Shown: positions 22,635 through 30,601, numbered from the stretch's first letter. The stretch is DNA of 35,352 bases from Bacteriovoracaceae bacterium (GCA_021737405.1 JAIPEG010000027.1:1-35352), one strand, 5' to 3'. Program-made: numbers and translations. Notes: a model not told the origin generated them from the letters alone.

Positions 22635-23891
22635 GTGAGTGATGTCTATTTTTTAACTCTAATTTTCTCATGCCTTGTTTTCTCAGCCTTTTTCTCAGGA
22701 AGCGAAACCGCCTTACTTAAATTAAATACGAGGGAATTAACAAAGGCACTCAAAGTGCATCCTTCCATATCCCTTCAAGCTGCAAAGGAGCTTAATCAGT
22801 CAACTTCACGACTTCTTGTAACGATTCTCTTAGGGAATAATGTTGTGAATATTTTTGGCACTGCTGCAGCAAGTAGCTTAGCGGTGGCCCATTTCGGTGA
22901 AGAGAGAGGTCTTGTCGTCGCAACTTCTGCCATGACGATCCTGGTTTTAATTTTTTCAGAAATCCTGCCAAAAACAATAGCGGCCAATAATAGCTTTATG
23001 GTCACCAAAATTGTTGCCTTGCCCCTTTATGCTCTTCATAAATTGTTAACACCCATTCATTGGGTTTTTGAAAAATCGATTAATCCATTAATAAGGCAAT
23101 TCCAGGCCCACGATCATGGAGAAGAAGGGCCATCGAGTTATGAAGATCTCATGATGTTGGCAAGAGAAGTTAAGCCTCATCCAAAGAAACGAGGCGTAAC
23201 GCCTCTTAATGTTATTGGGGCAACGGCCAAGTCTTCAGAAATAGTTTTAGAAGAAATAATGGTAAATAGGGCAGCAATTAAATCCTGCTCCATAAAGAAT
23301 ACTACTGAAGATGCCTTAGAAATTCTCTTAGCTGATCGATACACTAGGCTTCCTGTTTATGATGGAAGTATTGATAATATAATTGGTATCGTTCACCTAA
23401 AAGACCTCGTCCTCAATCAAAAAAGTCAAAGCTCTAGCCTTAAGGAAATTATAAGACCAGTTATAAGCTTTTCAGAGAGAACAAAGCTCTTTAATGCATT
23501 AGCAACGATGCAAACAAAATGTAGCCAAATGGCCATTGTTAAAGATGAGTTTGGGACTACCCAGGGGCTCGTCACGCTAGAAGATATCCTGGAAGAACTT
23601 GTTGGGGAAATCCGCGATGAATTTGATGAAGAAGAGTTGAGTGAGATTGTTAAAATTGGTGATGGAGAATATCGAGTTGATTCAACTCTTCTCGTTTCAG
23701 ATGTTATTAAAAGAACAGGAATAATGTTAGAGGCAGAGAAAAGAGACACTTTAGGTGGCCTATTATTCAATAAACTGGACGGACAGGTATTGGTTGGTTC
23801 TAAAATTTCTGGACCATCATACCTAGTTGAAGTTACCAAGGTGGATCGCAATATGATTCAAGAAGTAATCATTAGGAAGACAGAAACTTAA
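22635..23891 (+). CDS. HlyC/CorC family membrane protein (CNNM/DUF21 with CBS pair)
   Basis: The 418-residue protein starts at GTG 22635 with AAGGTG upstream. The N-terminal CNNM/DUF21 domain (1-~140) has three to four TM helices and the signatures FSGSETALLKLN, TILLGNNVVNI and FSEILPKTIA. A CBS-domain pair spans about 190-315 (RYTRLPVYDGSIDNIIGIVHLKDLV and VKDEFGTTQGLVTLEDILEELVGEI). A CorC_HlyC transporter-associated domain follows (about 330-410, GEYRVDSTLLVSDV and RDTLGGLLF). Family members are linked to Mg2+/Co2+ export or Mg2+ homeostasis; older hemolysin annotations are misleading. A zinc ribbon gene and the glutathionylspermidine gene follow closely. Confidence 0.92.
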   Translation: MSDVYFLTLIFSCLVFSAFFSGSETALLKLNTRELTKALKVHPSISLQAAKELNQSTSRLLVTILLGNNVVNIFGTAAASSLAVAHFGEERGLVVATSAMTILVLIFSEILPKTIAANNSFMVTKIVALPLYALHKLLTPIHWVFEKSINPLIRQFQAHDHGEEGPSSYEDLMMLAREVKPHPKKRGVTPLNVIGATAKSSEIVLEEIMVNRAAIKSCSIKNTTEDALEILLADRYTRLPVYDGSIDNIIGIVHLKDLVLNQKSQSSSLKEIIRPVISFSERTKLFNALATMQTKCSQMAIVKDEFGTTQGLVTLEDILEELVGEIRDEFDEEELSEIVKIGDGEYRVDSTLLVSDVIKRTGIMLEAEKRDTLGGLLFNKLDGQVLVGSKISGPSYLVEVTKVDRNMIQEVIIRKTET

Positions 23892-23927
23892 TTTTCAAGT
23901 GGAAGAATTAGATTGGGAGAATTTATT

Positions 23928-24242
23928 ATGGATGATGTTGAAAAAAAATGCTCAAGAGAAGAAGATTTCTATAGAGATAATGAAGATTATTTGAATGAGC
24001 GTCGAAAAAAATTAGATATTGTAAGAAAAGAAATAAAGATTAAGAAATCAAAAGAACCACATTGGTTACGGTGTCCCAAATGTGGCAGTGAAATGCATGA
24101 ATTTAAATTATTAGGTATCCTCATCGATAAGTGCGAAGGTTGTAATGGATTATTTTTTGATAATGGTGAATTAGAAACACTTCTTGATATTTCAGATAGG
24201 CGCGGCTTCTTTTCTTCGATCAAGAATAATTTCTATAATTAA
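23928..24242 (+). CDS. TFIIB-type zinc ribbon protein
   Basis: ATG 23928 is chosen because GGGAGA lies 7 nt upstream; a TTG at 23913 is less likely. The 104-residue protein has a charged N-terminal half (many Arg, Glu and Lys, probably helical) and a C-terminal zinc ribbon. The ribbon is LRCPKCGSEMHEFKLLGI then IDKCEGCNGLFFDNGELETLL, giving C-x2-C...C-x2-C, which matches the zf-TFIIB (PF13453) family. Function is unknown; such proteins often lie in operons with metal or redox genes. It starts 36 nt after the CorC-like gene and stops 10 nt before the glutathionylspermidine gene. Confidence 0.82.
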   Translation: MDDVEKKCSREEDFYRDNEDYLNERRKKLDIVRKEIKIKKSKEPHWLRCPKCGSEMHEFKLLGILIDKCEGCNGLFFDNGELETLLDISDRRGFFSSIKNNFYN

Positions 24243-24252
24243 TTAAGGGCAA

Positions 24253-26160
24253 ATGATGTCAAGTTTTGATCCAAAAGAGCGCAATCAAAAAGCTTCAGAA
24301 AAATTTGGAACATTACTAGGGATGGCCCCTGGAAATGTTCCTATCTATTCATCTGACTATTCTACGGTTGACGAAGAAGAGCTTTCCTCAAGGCATACTT
24401 ATAGAAGTTATGTCGATGACATCTTTATGGGTTATAAATGGCAATGTGTTGAGTTTGCTAGAAGATGGCTTTATATCAATAAAGGTTATATCTTTAACGA
24501 CGTCGCTATGGCGTATGATATTTTTAACTTAGATTCTGTGCGGGTTATCGCTGATAATACCACGTTACCCCTTCATTCGTTCTCAAATGGATCAAAAAGA
24601 CATCCAGAACCAGGTTCTCTCTTAATTTGGGAAGAGGGAGGTGAATTTGAGGAAACGGGTCACGTCGCCATTATTACAGAGGTTTTCTCAGATAAAATTC
24701 GCATTGTTGAGCAAAATGAAAATCATAATATTTGGCCTGAGGGGCAAAACTATTCACGTGAACTTAGGGCGAAGATTGATTCAACGGGAGGGTACTGGAT
24801 AGAATGTACCTATCACGACGTAACACTATTAGGATGGGTTATTCAAACCGGATCTTCTGAACACTCCTATGATTCTACTCCGGCCAAGAAAGAGCTTTTT
24901 AATCTTATAAAAAAAGAGGTCAAGATTGATGGACAGGCGAATAGGCCTTGGTTGAATATTGCGAACGCGGATGAAGCCGCTTACATTGAAAGTTATGGAC
25001 CAGAAATAAAAGACAGAAAAGGAAACCCTAATCAGTATTTCTGTATCTCTGAAACTGCCATTAAAGAAGTAAAGCACGCGACGAATGAGCTCCATGCAAT
25101 GTTTATGCATGCTACCGATTATGTACTTCAAAATGAAGACTTATTGGAAAAGTTTTGCATCCCAAAACCCCTATGGGCAAAATTACACAAATCATGGAAT
25201 AACCGCCGCAATGAAATGATTACGGGTCGCTTTGATTTTGCGATGTCTCAGGATGGGCTCAAGGTTTATGAGTATAATGCGGATTCTGCTTCTTGTTATA
25301 TGGAGTGTGGAAAAATTCAAAAAAAGTGGTCAAAGCACTTTGGTAGTAATGAGGGGCGATGTGCTGGAGAAAAGCTACATTCAAGATTAATAGAAGCTTG
25401 GAAAGATAGTGATGTCTCAGGAGTTTTACATATTTTGCTCGATGATGACTTAGAAGAAACTTATCATGCTCTTTTTATGCGATCAGCGATTGAAGAGGCC
25501 GGTATAGAATGTAAAATTATTAAAGGTATGAAAGGTCTTCACTGGGGTGAAGCAGGAGAAATCGTTGATAATGATGGAACTCCTATTCGATGGGTTTGGA
25601 AGACATGGGCCTGGGAGACAGCCTTAGATCAAATCAGGGAAGAGTGTTCTGAAGATGAATCGGATTCAGTAAACTCACTTCTAAAAAACACTAAAAAGCA
25701 TAGCTCTCCTCGATTAGTTGATACTCTTCTTGGTGATAATGTTCTCGTTTACGAGCCATTTTGGACCCTCATACCAAGTAACAAAGCGATTTTACCCATA
25801 CTTTGGTCCCTCTATCCCTTGCATCCTTATCTTTTGAATTCTAGTTTTATATTGACTGAGGAATTGAGACAAAGTGGATATGTTTCAAAACCAATTGTTG
25901 GTCGCTGTGGGGCCAATATTAAAGTTTTTGGAGCGAATGAGTCTCTCCTCCATAAAACGGAAGGTCAGTTTGAGGAAAGAGACCATATTTATCAAGAGCT
26001 TTTTAAGCTTCAAAAAATAGATAATGATAATATTCAAATGCAATCATTTACCGTCTCGGGTTTCTATGGTGGCGCAGGGATAAGAATTGATCCTTCCATG
26101 ATCGTCGCTTCTGGCAGTGATCTTCCATCATTACGGGTTATTGCAGATGATAATTTTTAG
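24253..26160 (+). CDS. gss: Bifunctional glutathionylspermidine synthetase/amidase
   Basis: The 635-residue protein closely matches E. coli Gsp (619 residues) in both halves. The N-terminal CHAP/NlpC-type amidase has the nucleophile Cys65 in GYKWQCVEFARRW and His137 in ETGHVAIITEV. The C-terminal ATP-grasp-like synthetase contains GRFDFAMSQDGLKVYEYNADSASC, CGANIKVFG and the C-terminal FYGGAGIRIDPSMIVASGSDLP. The enzyme joins glutathione to spermidine and hydrolyses the product, linking polyamine and thiol redox control. ATG 24253 and 24256 are adjacent; AAGGG at 24245-24249 favours the second. The close upstream zinc ribbon and CorC-like genes suggest one operon. Confidence 0.94.
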   Translation: MMSSFDPKERNQKASEKFGTLLGMAPGNVPIYSSDYSTVDEEELSSRHTYRSYVDDIFMGYKWQCVEFARRWLYINKGYIFNDVAMAYDIFNLDSVRVIADNTTLPLHSFSNGSKRHPEPGSLLIWEEGGEFEETGHVAIITEVFSDKIRIVEQNENHNIWPEGQNYSRELRAKIDSTGGYWIECTYHDVTLLGWVIQTGSSEHSYDSTPAKKELFNLIKKEVKIDGQANRPWLNIANADEAAYIESYGPEIKDRKGNPNQYFCISETAIKEVKHATNELHAMFMHATDYVLQNEDLLEKFCIPKPLWAKLHKSWNNRRNEMITGRFDFAMSQDGLKVYEYNADSASCYMECGKIQKKWSKHFGSNEGRCAGEKLHSRLIEAWKDSDVSGVLHILLDDDLEETYHALFMRSAIEEAGIECKIIKGMKGLHWGEAGEIVDNDGTPIRWVWKTWAWETALDQIREECSEDESDSVNSLLKNTKKHSSPRLVDTLLGDNVLVYEPFWTLIPSNKAILPILWSLYPLHPYLLNSSFILTEELRQSGYVSKPIVGRCGANIKVFGANESLLHKTEGQFEERDHIYQELFKLQKIDNDNIQMQSFTVSGFYGGAGIRIDPSMIVASGSDLPSLRVIADDNF

Positions 26161-26282
26161 TATCTTTAATAAAAGTTAAATAAGGTATATTTTATTCAAT
26201 CCAAGATATTGCTATATATTGGATCATTTTACCTTGTTTAGTCCTAATTAATATCGAGTTGTCGCTTAACTAATCAGCGTTT
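26161..26282 (+). other. Structured 3' region after the glutathionylspermidine gene
   Basis: ATCCAA (26199-26204) pairs with TTGGAT (26219-26224), with an inner ATAT/ATAT helix and a TGCT loop. AAGGTA (26183-26188) can pair with TACCTT (26230-26235) around it. There is no T run, so termination is uncertain. Confidence 0.35.
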
Positions 26283-26509
26283 ATGGTCGCTATGTCCCAC
26301 TTAAATATAAAAGCTATCGAGAAGCTCTACCCCTCATTATTACTTTTACAAGAGATTTTTATTCCTGATATTTTTGGAAGCTCTTTGGGGCTAGGACTTT
26401 TTCTTGGATTTAAACCAAAAAAGATAAGGAAATTCTTAAAGAACTTGCGATTCATCGGAAAAGTGCACTTTCTAAAATGTTTTTTGATGTGAAATATAGA
26501 GAGATCTAG
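26283..26509 (+). pseudogene. Small gene disrupted at a poly-A heptamer, or read by -1 frameshift
   Basis: From ATG 26283 (or 26292) the frame reads through LYPSLLLLQEIFIPDIFGSS and GFKPKK to A_AAA_AAG at 26417-26423. After that the zero frame becomes a basic/aromatic string and ends at 26492. In the -1 frame the reading continues as DKEILKELAIHRKSALSKM, then FFDVKYREI, to TAG at 26507-26509, which looks far more like a real protein end. A single lost A would explain this, as would programmed frameshifting at a dnaX-type slippery site. There is no clear ribosome binding site and I do not recognise the family, so a decayed fragment is the simplest reading. Confidence 0.35.
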
Positions 26510-26556
26510 CAAACAGGTCGCTCATGAAGGAAGGGTTTAGTTATGAGTTCTGCGAG

Positions 26557-27177
26557 CTATCTAACTCTTCGAAGGCGACTACAACCAAAGCCGAGCTGTG
26601 TTCCTCGATGGTTTATATCAGATAAATTTAGCTTTTTCTCTCCAAATTTAAATGCAGTCCTCGTCACCCCAGAGTAAATATGAATAAATTCACCATTGTT
26701 TGTAGTATGGATGGATAGAGTAGTCGAATCGACAATATGGCAAGGACCTTTTATTTTTCTTGAATTGCATTCATAGATTCCATTGGACAATACTTTGAAA
26801 ATGTCGATAGATGCTTTCCATTGAGAGTCGCTGGTATCGCTGCTGGAAGTGTATACTCTTTCCGAATTCGTGACCAAAGAGTTTAGTAAGTCATCAGGGC
26901 TCGTTTTTAAATAAGAAGTTCTTGTCCTAGGCTCGCTTAACCAAGACGGTAGCGATCCATCACTACTAGTCCTTAACCTGAGGTAAGGATGTCTTTGATC
27001 AAAATAAAGACTAATAATATCTCCAGAAGAAAATAAAGAAGGATCTGAATGATTGCAGCTACCTTCAGTCTGCCATTCTCCCACCATAACTTGACGAATT
27101 GTTTGATAGTTACCAGCGCTTGCAAATGTAGCTTGGGTAAATAAGGTGCTTAGGGCAACGATTAAAAGGGTTCTCAT
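26557..27177 (-). CDS. Exported protein of unknown function
   Basis: The 206-residue product starts with a signal peptide (MRTLLIVALSTLFTQATFASA). The mature part opens with a GEWQTEGSCNHSDP segment like the first strand of a small beta-barrel or lipocalin-like domain, and strands continue throughout (ISLYFDQRHPYLRLR, EFIHIYSGVTRTAFKFG). Four cysteines (SCNH, YECNS, GPCHI, FGCSR) could form two disulphides. GGCAGGA lies just before the ATG. The fold call is an inference from the strand pattern. It is followed on its 3' side by the disrupted small gene on the opposite strand. Confidence 0.65.
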   Translation of the reverse strand: MRTLLIVALSTLFTQATFASAGNYQTIRQVMVGEWQTEGSCNHSDPSLFSSGDIISLYFDQRHPYLRLRTSSDGSLPSWLSEPRTRTSYLKTSPDDLLNSLVTNSERVYTSSSDTSDSQWKASIDIFKVLSNGIYECNSRKIKGPCHIVDSTTLSIHTTNNGEFIHIYSGVTRTAFKFGEKKLNLSDINHRGTQLGFGCSRLRRVR

Positions 27178-27351
27178 TAGTCCTGCCTTTTTGATGAGGT
27201 TTCACAGTAAACAAAATTACCAAACAGAAAACGCATTGTTAATATATTAATGATTTCTGATCAGCAATTTTCCCATAAGACATATTGAAACCAACTATTC
27301 TGATTGTTCAAAGTAGAGTTTTTAGGCGAACTAACAACCGTTTATTTTGTA

Positions 27352-27357
27352 TATAAT
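27352..27357 (+). promoter_or_regulatory. Perfect -10 box upstream of repeat copy 1
   Basis: A perfect TATAAT with a TG dinucleotide 3-4 nt upstream of it; no good -35 box is visible at 16-18 nt. Transcription would start near 27364, at the very beginning of the 219-nt element. Confidence 0.45.
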
Positions 27358-27360
27358 CAT

Positions 27361-27579
27361 TGACAATACTTCACAGTAGTATTTATGAACTATGTCCTAA
27401 AAGCCTGTTTAGCTAAGTCATCAACCTTGTGGGAAGAATGAAAGTAAAATCTAAGGCGATAAAACCATTCTTCCGAATTTAGGATAAACGTCCTTTTTAG
27501 GGTCTTTGAGAAAGCATATTGCCCTGCTTTGGACTTTTTACCTTATAAAGCTTTAGGACCTAATCCTTCAATAACCACA
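27361..27579 (+). repeat. 219-nt structured direct repeat, copy 1
   Basis: This aligns with 28672-28890 over exactly 219 nt, with 21 substitutions by eye and no gaps (about 90% identity). Both copies can form the AATACT/AGTATT hairpin, an AGGA/TCCT hairpin, an AAAGCA/TGCTTT hairpin stacked on GTCT/GGAC, and a long-range TAAGG/CCTTA helix. No open frame of useful size is conserved, so this is not a coding duplication. Confidence 0.9.
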
Positions 27580-27660
27580 ATTAATATTATGAGCACTCGA
27601 TTCTAAGAAAATAAAATGACATCAATTTCTTAAGCCCTGATCATGAATCAGGGCTTTTTC
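27364..27660 (+). ncRNA. Candidate structured non-coding RNA containing repeat copy 1
   Basis: A transcript from the TATAAT at 27352-27357 to the intrinsic terminator at 27632-27660 would be about 297 nt. It would carry the whole structured repeat and no plausible protein. No known RNA family was recognised. The existence of the transcript is an inference from the promoter-like box, the conserved pairing and the terminator. Confidence 0.4.
27632..27660 (+). terminator. Strong intrinsic terminator downstream of repeat copy 1
   Basis: A perfect 10-bp stem (27632-27641 with 27647-27656), a 5-nt loop and a T run lie in an intergenic region with no upstream plus-strand protein gene nearby. This implies that something upstream, probably the repeat element, is transcribed. 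Confidence 0.88.
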
Positions 27661-27858
27661 TTTGAAAGCGGTCTTTCCATGTTTTGTAAATTCCTTAGTG
27701 CTTTTATGAGCAGATTGTTGAGCGATTTCGGCGGTTTGGTCATTCTCCATGATTTAAAGTAGAGATTTTTCCCCGAGAGGTCAGGTAATTGTGCCTCGTT
27801 GAAGTTTTCTCCAATTTGAGTAAAATTAAAAAGCAACTTTATAAAAGGAATAAGACTA

Positions 27859-28524
27859 ATGAGAAAAATATTTTTATTTTTAATATTTATCACTTCAGTA
27901 AATGCTCAATTAGAGAATTATCCGAGAGTCAAAATTGAGTATTTTGGAACAAATTATATTTCTCTCTGGGATGAGAGTGACAGTCTAATGAAAGATAGTG
28001 ATTTCAATGGAATTCTTGATATTAACGATCGCATTACAGAAGAATATATCAAGAGAACTAATCAGACGGGTTCTGCTATTGTAATTAATGCCTTCAGTGC
28101 GGTATATGGTGATCTTGATAATGGCTACAGCTATCATGGTATATTGCTTATTCCATTTGTTAACTCTATTGGACAAGCAGAATGTCCTACCCATGATCTA
28201 GTGAGTCGAACTAACAACGTTCTTTATAATATTATTATGGAAAGTATTGGTCTCGATACTCAAGCAGTTTACTTAGCTAAAAGTAGAAAGGATGATAGAT
28301 ATATCTATGCTGCTTATTCACAAATAAAGAATAGGAGGTTTCATTTAGTATACGGTAGACGGTTTCCGGTAAGTGATTCCTCTGTAGCTAAATACCCAGT
28401 ATTTTTTACTTTACCTTTTAATGATGAAATATATGAGATTAAGTCCCCTGGGCATCATTTGCCTGGTGGTGCTGTAGCTCCCCCAGATAAGAGGATAGGC
28501 TGTACACCAGTGTTGAATATTTGA
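27859..28524 (+). CDS. Exported protein of unknown function flanked by the 219-nt repeats
   Basis: The 221-residue product begins with a signal peptide (MRKIFLFLIFITSVNAQ). The mature part is rich in Tyr, Ile, Asn and Asp, with strands such as VKIEYFGTNYISLW and a mixed middle (SYHGILLIPFVNSIG). A repeated DSDFNGILDINDR stretch recalls a calcium-binding or dockerin-like loop (D-x-D-x-NG-x-x-x-x-x-D), but only one copy is present. Two cysteines (AECPTH, GCTPV) could pair. AAAGGAAT precedes the ATG. No family was recognised. Direct repeats on both sides could delete it by homologous recombination. Confidence 0.65.
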   Translation: MRKIFLFLIFITSVNAQLENYPRVKIEYFGTNYISLWDESDSLMKDSDFNGILDINDRITEEYIKRTNQTGSAIVINAFSAVYGDLDNGYSYHGILLIPFVNSIGQAECPTHDLVSRTNNVLYNIIMESIGLDTQAVYLAKSRKDDRYIYAAYSQIKNRRFHLVYGRRFPVSDSSVAKYPVFFTLPFNDEIYEIKSPGHHLPGGAVAPPDKRIGCTPVLNI

Positions 28525-28548
28525 ATGTGTAGCAATCACTACTTTTAT

Positions 28549-28573
28549 GAGCGATCTACTTCTTAGATCGCTC
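28549..28573 (+). terminator. Terminator-like hairpin after the gene at 27859
   Basis: A perfect 10-bp stem (28549-28558 with 28564-28573) with a 5-nt loop lies 24 nt after the stop codon. It is not followed by a T run but by TATAAT, so its terminator function is uncertain. Confidence 0.5.
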
Positions 28574-28671
28574 TATAATTCAGACCCCAAAATATTATTA
28601 GAAAGCACTCCTTCCTGATCACAATAGAGGAAATAACGCTCGAAAATAGCCTTTGCTTTAGACGATGGATG

Positions 28672-28890
28672 TGACAATACTTCACAGTAGTATTGAGGAA
28701 CTATGTCCTCAAGGCCTTTTAAGCTAAGTCATCAATTATAGGGAAAGAACGAAAATAAAATCTAAGGCCATAAAGCCATTCTTCCGAATTTAGGATAAAC
28801 GTCCTTTTTAGGGTCCTTGAGAAAGCAGATTGTCCTGCTTTGGACATTTTGCCTTATAAAGCTTTAGGACCTAATCCTTCAATAACCACA
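28672..28890 (+). repeat. 219-nt structured direct repeat, copy 2
   Basis: This is the second copy of the element at 27361-27579, 1,311 nt downstream in the same orientation. Helices include 28676-28681/28689-28694, 28695-28699/28706-28710, 28792-28795/28802-28805, 28822-28828/28835-28841 stacked on 28813-28816/28842-28845, and the closing 28763-28768/28851-28856. No clear promoter or terminator flanks this copy. Confidence 0.9.
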
Positions 28891-29092
28891 GAGTTAGGCC
28901 TTAGTTGCCATTTTTTGTAGGCAATTTATTGAAAAAAATCACCATTTAAAATTTATCTGTCCGTCACCTAAGACCATGATATTAAATATAAATTTATTTT
29001 CTTCTTGCATTAGGTTCCTCTTTTCCTTGGATTAAATTTGATACTCAACGACAATCTAGTAACAGTTGTTGTTGTTACAGTTGAGGTTCGTT

Positions 29093-29578
29093 ATGAAGTC
29101 GCCACTCTTTTTAATTGTTTTAAGCCTTACTTTTCTTGGTTCATCTTGCCAAAGAAGATTTGAACGTAAAGTAGAAAGTGAATTGTCAAAGTATCGCCGT
29201 ATTGGTTTAGAAAATCATGAGTTAGAAAAGACGACCAAGCCAATTATAAGGGCCTACTTCTCTAATAAACCCCCTTACCCCCATTATAGTAATGTTATGG
29301 CGCTAAGAGATCACTTTCGTGAGTATGACAAAGACGCCAAAGAATTCTCTTCTAATGATAAGGTAAGGCATTGTTATATAGGTCATATTGTTGCAAGAAA
29401 GCATGGATATAAAACAAGTGTCTTTATAGGTTTTTTCAAAGAGGCTCAAGATGTCGGAGACAAAAATAGGAGAACTCGCTTTGAAATAACTGATAAAGAG
29501 GCGACTATTTATGGAGCGAAATTGGCCATGGAAAAGGAAGAGATAGAGACCTGTCATGAAGCAGAAGGTATGTTTTAA
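29093..29578 (+). CDS. Lipoprotein of unknown function
   Basis: ATG 29093 is chosen over 29066 because it follows TTGAGGT and begins a proper lipoprotein signal (MKSPLFLIVLSLTFLGSSC, acylated Cys19). The 161-residue precursor is basic and charged, with a helix RRFERKVESELSKYRRIG after the lipid anchor and a domain containing HCYIGHIVARKHGY and two more cysteines (RHCYI, ETCHE). No family was recognised. Its TAA overlaps the ATG of the next gene by 1 nt, so the two are translationally coupled and may act together at the envelope. Confidence 0.65.
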   Translation: MKSPLFLIVLSLTFLGSSCQRRFERKVESELSKYRRIGLENHELEKTTKPIIRAYFSNKPPYPHYSNVMALRDHFREYDKDAKEFSSNDKVRHCYIGHIVARKHGYKTSVFIGFFKEAQDVGDKNRRTRFEITDKEATIYGAKLAMEKEEIETCHEAEGMF

Positions 29579-30390
29579 TGAGAGAATTTAAGAAATTGTT
29601 ATTCTCTTTTGTCGGCTGCCTCCTTCTATATGGACTGATATTTCAACACACTGATGAGAAGCATGTTGTTAGTAAGAATGATCGTTTAACGCCTTTAGAA
29701 TCAAAACCTGAGCATATGGTGATAGAAGCTGGTCAGGTTGACCTAATTGAACACCCTTTAATGGAAAAAGAGTCAATAGAATTACCCGTTAAGGCCATTT
29801 TGTATGCATTTGAAGGCTCAGGTGACTTAAGTTTAATTAATAATTTTATGGCCCAAGTAAAGCAGGAGAATAACGAAGCTAGAGAGCAGTGGATTGAAAG
29901 TATGCCAAGCCCAAAAAACACTATTCAAGAATTGCTTCTCTATGCTCTGAGTACTCATCGGTTTGAATCTTATACATTGGGGGGATTTGAAGAGGCCCTG
30001 ACAGATGTTGGAACGTCTCTTGACCAAATTGAAGGTTTTAGAGTTAATGAATATCTTGATGAATTGATAGAGCGCTCTCGAGACCTAAATGATACCGATA
30101 TGTTAGTTGCGTCTTATCAATACAATGCCAGTCATAGCGTTGATTACGAAATTGGGAAGAAATTTGTTCACGATATCGAAGACGTTATTGATGGAAAGTT
30201 AATTATTGAAGATTTCGGGCTTTCTATTATGTTTAAAGCGCTACTCGCTGATCAACAAATTTCATACAAAGATAAGTTCTTGTTCGGGAATGGGCTTTTA
30301 CCTCGATTTCAAGATCATGCTATTAAACAGAAAATGAATGCCTTGCTTGAGGTTCAAGTTAGTCCAATGATAGCGAATCATACTATTTAG
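29578..30390 (+). CDS. Membrane-anchored periplasmic protein of unknown function
   Basis: The 270-residue protein has a single N-terminal TM/signal anchor (FKKLLFSFVGCLLLYGLIF) after a short basic cytoplasmic end. A helical, acidic domain follows that looks repeat-like (INNFMAQVKQENNEAREQW, IQELLLYALSTHRFESYTL, RVNEYLDELIERSRDL). The helix pairs could be a small TPR- or HEAT-like solenoid, but I cannot assign one. Its ATG overlaps the stop of the lipoprotein gene (TAATG), so the two products are probably made together and may interact. Confidence 0.65.
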   Translation: MREFKKLLFSFVGCLLLYGLIFQHTDEKHVVSKNDRLTPLESKPEHMVIEAGQVDLIEHPLMEKESIELPVKAILYAFEGSGDLSLINNFMAQVKQENNEAREQWIESMPSPKNTIQELLLYALSTHRFESYTLGGFEEALTDVGTSLDQIEGFRVNEYLDELIERSRDLNDTDMLVASYQYNASHSVDYEIGKKFVHDIEDVIDGKLIIEDFGLSIMFKALLADQQISYKDKFLFGNGLLPRFQDHAIKQKMNALLEVQVSPMIANHTI

Positions 30391-30601
30391 GTCCTTTTCT
30401 TTCATTCTCTAGAAGGTTTTTCTAATTGAATATATGTAGCATATATAGTCACTGGTTAAACTTTATTAACTTTTCTGAGTCTTCTATTTCTTAAAAGTCC
30501 TATAAAAGTATGTTTTATCGATGTTTATAAATCACAAATTGGCCAATCTATTGCAAATAAAACTGGACACACTTCAACCTAACCAACAAAAGGGATTTAT
30601 T

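Larger units (their letters stand above)
27178..27858. other. 681-nt intergenic region holding repeat copy 1 and its terminator
   Basis: The region separates two divergent exported-protein genes. It contains a TATAAT box (27352), the first 219-nt repeat (27361-27579), an intrinsic terminator (27632-27660), and about 200 nt of leader before the gene at 27859. No convincing protein-coding gene was found; a 42-codon minus-strand frame at 27622-27750 is discussed under rejected items. Confidence 0.6.
28525..29092. other. 568-nt intergenic region holding repeat copy 2
   Basis: It contains the 10-bp hairpin at 28549-28573, the second 219-nt repeat, a small TTGCC/GGCAA hairpin (28905-28924) and AT-rich sequence before the lipoprotein gene. 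No protein-coding gene is supported here. Confidence 0.6.

Noticed and set aside
26543..26674. Plus-strand frame with a GGAAGGG in front of its ATG
   Set aside because: It lies entirely antisense to the exported-protein gene at 26557, which has a signal peptide and cysteine pattern; the binding site is probably coincidental.
27622..27750. Minus-strand 42-codon frame beginning MENDQTAEIAQQSAHK
   Set aside because: The composition looks protein-like, but it has no ribosome binding site, and its 3' end is encoded by the terminator hairpin at 27632-27660.
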